Shown here piece by piece: positions 61,626 to 64,000 of a stretch of DNA of 64,000 nt. A model generated the notes under the pieces. It saw only the letters and a program-made list of their open reading frames with translations. It made no database searches and had not been told where the DNA came from. Both the position numbers and the translations under genes were made by a program. The stretch is from Flavobacterium sp. GTDB lineage: Bacteria > Bacteroidota > Bacteroidia > Flavobacteriales > Flavobacteriaceae. The stretch covers positions 1 to 64,000 of the forward strand of contig NZ_JAQVCH010000013.1 in assembly GCF_028689845.1 (NCBI RefSeq), written 5' to 3'. Numbering within the stretch: the first letter of the stretch is position 1; each line of letters begins with the position of its first letter.

Positions 61626-62912
61626 ATGATTCCGATTTTACTAACCATTGCTTTTTTAGGTTATTTTTCTATAATCTTTGAGTCCTCTATTCGTATCAAT
61701 AAAACCATTACATCCATTCTGACAGGTTCTTTATGTTGGGTGGTTTATGCCGTTTTTTATGAAGGTTCGCAAGCCGAAATTTCTGAACAATTGTTGGTGC
61801 ATTTTGGAGAAATTGCTGGTCTTTTGATTTTTTTATTAGGAGCCATGACCATCGTTGAACTTATCGATTTGCACAAAGGTTTTTCCGTGATTACTAACCG
61901 AATTCGAACAAAGTCAGTCTTAAAATTACTTTGGATTGTGGGTTTAATTACGTTTGTTATTTCTGCCTTACTAGACAATTTAGCCACTGCTATTATTATG
62001 ATTACGCTTTTGCGAAAATTAATGCCTAAAAGTGAGACTAGAATGGTTTTAGCAGGAATAGTTGTCATTGCTGCCAATGCAGGAGGAGCTTTTAGTCCAA
62101 TTGGTGATATTACCACAACCTTGCTTTGGATTGGTGGTCAAGTGAGTGCTTTAGGTATAGGAAAAGCATTGTTTTTGCCTTCTTTAATGTGTTTGCTCGT
62201 TCCTTTGCTGATAGCGAGTAGTCGGATGAAAGGTTTTACTATTTTGCGTGTTCAATTATCGATGGCAGAAGTAATTAAAGAAGAAAAAATGCGTGGCAGT
62301 TTGAGTGTTTTTTTGGCAGGTGTTTTTGGTCTAGTAATGGTTCCTGTGATAAAATCAGTAACGGGTTTACCTCCTTTTATCGGTGTTTTGATTGCGTTAG
62401 CTTTCGTTTCATTAGTATCCATTATTTATCATCGAAAAAAAACGCAAGAAATTAAAGATAAATTTTCTGTTGCATATGCTTTAACGAAAGTCGATGTAAG
62501 TTCTATTCTTTATTTTATGGGAATTTTACTATTGGTTTATGTCCTACAAGATGTTCAAATTTTAAGTCAGTTATCCCAATTTTTACAACAAAATTTACCA
62601 AATAATCAAGTCATGATTATCGCTATTGGCGTGTTGTCTTCTATTGTTGATAATGGTAGTTTAGTTGCGGCTACACAAGGAATGTTTCCGATTTCCGAAT
62701 TTCCTATAGATAATTCGTTATGGGAATTTATAGCACTTTGTGCAGGAACAGGTGGCAGTATGTTGATTATTGGCTCGGCTGCTGGAATTGCAGTGATGGA
62801 AAAAGAAAAAATGACCTTTTTGTGGTATCTAAAGAAAATTACACCTTTGGCTATTTCAGGTTATGTGGCTGGAATTCTTACTTATTTGTTGATTTCATAT
62901 TTAGGAGGATAG
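61626..62912 (+). CDS. nhaD: NhaD-family Na+/H+ antiporter
   Basis: A 428-residue transporter with about 12 membrane helices. Conserved stretches: 'SALLDNLATAIIMITLLRKL', 'IVVIAANAGGAFSPIGDITTTLLWIGGQVSALGI' and 'GVLSSIVDNGSLVAATQGMFP', each carrying the acidic and small polar residues of the NhaD ion path. It expels Na+ or Li+ in exchange for protons. Divergent from panB with 128 bases between starts. Confidence 0.92.
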   Translation: MIPILLTIAFLGYFSIIFESSIRINKTITSILTGSLCWVVYAVFYEGSQAEISEQLLVHFGEIAGLLIFLLGAMTIVELIDLHKGFSVITNRIRTKSVLKLLWIVGLITFVISALLDNLATAIIMITLLRKLMPKSETRMVLAGIVVIAANAGGAFSPIGDITTTLLWIGGQVSALGIGKALFLPSLMCLLVPLLIASSRMKGFTILRVQLSMAEVIKEEKMRGSLSVFLAGVFGLVMVPVIKSVTGLPPFIGVLIALAFVSLVSIIYHRKKTQEIKDKFSVAYALTKVDVSSILYFMGILLLVYVLQDVQILSQLSQFLQQNLPNNQVMIIAIGVLSSIVDNGSLVAATQGMFPISEFPIDNSLWEFIALCAGTGGSMLIIGSAAGIAVMEKEKMTFLWYLKKITPLAISGYVAGILTYLLISYLGG

Positions 62913-62961
62913 CTTAGCTAAAATCAATTTCATTTTTTGTGTTGGATGATAAAAAAAGCGT

Positions 62962-64000
62962 TTAACAATCGGCTAAATTCACCGCGACTGCTAAACCGCC
63001 TTCGCTTGTTTCTTTATATTTAGAGTTCATGTCTTTGGCTGTTTCCCACATGGTATGAATAACTTTATCTAACGGAACTTTTGCGTTTAAGGCGTCGGTT
63101 TCTAAGGCTAGTTCTGCGGCATTAATCGCTTTAATCGCTCCCATCGTATTGCGTTCAATACAAGGAATTTGTACTAATCCTCCAATAGGGTCGCATGTTA
63201 ATCCTAAATGATGTTCCATAGCAATTTCTGCTGCCATGGCAACTTGAGCTGGAGTTCCACCCATTAATTCGCATAAAGCAGCGGCGGCCATTGCACTAGA
63301 AACGCCAATTTCTGCTTGGCATCCGCCCATAGCGGCAGAAATCGTGGCTCCTTGTTTAAAGATGCTTCCAATTTCACCCGCAACTAGCAAAAATTGTTTA
63401 ATTTCTTTTTCACCAGCTTGATGGTTTTCAATTACTAAATAATACATTAAAACGGCAGGAATAACACCGGCACTACCGTTAGTAGGAGCGGTAACCACAC
63501 GACCTAAAGCGGCATTTACTTCGTTTACAGCAAGTGCAAAACAGCTCACCCATTTTAAAATTTGTCTGAATTTAACTTCTGTTTTGCGAATAGTTTCTAA
63601 CCATTCTTGCGGATTGCTATATATTGCTTGGCCAATTAAACCTTTATGCATATCAAAAGCTCTTCGACGAACGTTTAATCCGCCTGGTAAAATGCCTTCC
63701 GAATGACAACCAATGTACATACATTCGAGCATTGTATCCCAAATTCGCATTAATTCATGGTCAATTTCTGATTCTGTTCGCATGGCTTTCTCATTTTCAT
63801 ACACCAATTCAGAAATGGAAATAGATAACGAGTGGCAATAAGCTAATAATTCATCTGCTTTTCCCACAGGATAAGGAAAAGCACATTTAATAGTTTCATT
63901 CTTTATGGCGTTAGGACGTTCTTCTATGACTACAAATCCGCCACCAATTGAATAATAGGTTTCTTTAACTTCTTGATCTTTTGTAAATAACGTAAACGTT
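62962..64000 (-). CDS. sdaA: L-serine ammonia-lyase, 5' part cut by the window edge
   Basis: Partial. The reading frame continues past the ORF-track start at 63867 (a GTG, in fact an internal valine) to base 64000: '...[26 protein letters not shown]'. It is an iron-sulfur serine dehydratase converting L-serine to pyruvate and ammonia. Cluster-ligand cysteines lie in '[21 protein letters not shown]' and '[18 protein letters not shown]', and the substrate block is '[22 protein letters not shown]'. The last residue is Cys ('VNLADC'), as in single-chain enzymes in which the C-terminal cysteine reaches into the active site. About the first 125 residues are missing. Confidence 0.95.
   Translation of the reverse strand, partial: TFTLFTKDQEVKETYYSIGGGFVVIEERPNAIKNETIKCAFPYPVGKADELLAYCHSLSISISELVYENEKAMRTESEIDHELMRIWDTMLECMYIGCHSEGILPGGLNVRRRAFDMHKGLIGQAIYSNPQEWLETIRKTEVKFRQILKWVSCFALAVNEVNAALGRVVTAPTNGSAGVIPAVLMYYLVIENHQAGEKEIKQFLLVAGEIGSIFKQGATISAAMGGCQAEIGVSSAMAAAALCELMGGTPAQVAMAAEIAMEHHLGLTCDPIGGLVQIPCIERNTMGAIKAINAAELALETDALNAKVPLDKVIHTMWETAKDMNSKYKETSEGGLAVAVNLADC

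Noticed and set aside
63865-63867. GTG start of sdaA in the ORF track
   Set aside because: The frame stays open to base 64000 and encodes conserved serine dehydratase sequence ([13 protein letters not shown]), so this is an internal valine.

Overview
The window is about 64 kb of AT-rich chromosome from a member of the Bacteroidota, most likely a Flavobacteriaceae species close to Flavobacterium. The evidence is GldI (a gliding-motility lipoprotein), three secreted proteins with C-terminal type IX secretion (T9SS) sorting domains, lipoproteins with short lipoboxes, TAnnTTTG-type -7 promoter elements (one with a correctly spaced -33 TTG), and household proteins that read as flavobacterial throughout. 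I see no prophage, insertion sequence, CRISPR array, rRNA or tRNA gene. Both ends cut genes: an SDR oxidoreductase on the left and L-serine dehydratase on the right.

Layout. 1-8.8 kb: transaldolase-like enzyme, thioredoxin-fold lipoprotein, ABC-F ATPase, pyrR-pyrB, RNase Z with its small STAS-like partner, and the cbpA-cbpM chaperone pair. 8.8-13.3 kb: ClC-family protein, DUF1275 membrane protein, and a SMUG2-DUF488-DUF2945 operon. 13.4-16.7 kb: a probable nitric-oxide stress island (Rrf2 regulator, truncated haemoglobin, RIC/ScdA, hemerythrin, small proteins) with a readable promoter and an operator-like palindrome over the -33 box. 16.7-26.8 kb: a seven-repeat T9SS protein, small enzymes, an AraC regulator, pdxH, a CAP-domain lipoprotein flanked by short repeats, PPK2 and a MATE transporter. 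26.7-31.1 kb: an operon-like run crcB-nrnA-gldI followed by two cyclophilin-FKBP fusion proteins. 31.3-36.2 kb: a Sel1 lipoprotein, a 714-base gene-free stretch with repeats, two paralogous T9SS endonucleases and an RsmB-like methyltransferase. 36.3-39.7 kb: pckA and lpdA. 39.8-41.6 kb: a tight three-gene unit of unknown function (UDG-fold protein, a 40-residue membrane miniprotein missed by the ORF track, and a 351-residue membrane protein). 41.7-46.9 kb: FMN reductase, pabB, tilS, dsbD. 47-50.8 kb: GNAT, M20 amidohydrolase, alanine racemase and a second racemase, overlapping. 51.1-64 kb: yifB, ypfJ-type protease, a very large hybrid sensor kinase, a membrane protein, ALDH, RluA-type synthase, panB, nhaD and sdaA.

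Most of the window is ordinary core metabolism. The strongest leads are the UDG-like/miniprotein/membrane-protein unit (an unassigned system), the frame-breaking heptamer repeat inside pabB (a possible contingency locus), the nitrosative-stress island with its candidate operator, and several proteins whose canonical motifs are missing in an informative way (ABC-F with one intact ATP site, ClC without the gating glutamate, thioredoxin-fold lipoprotein without CXXC). All functional calls rest on motif reading; no database search was run.
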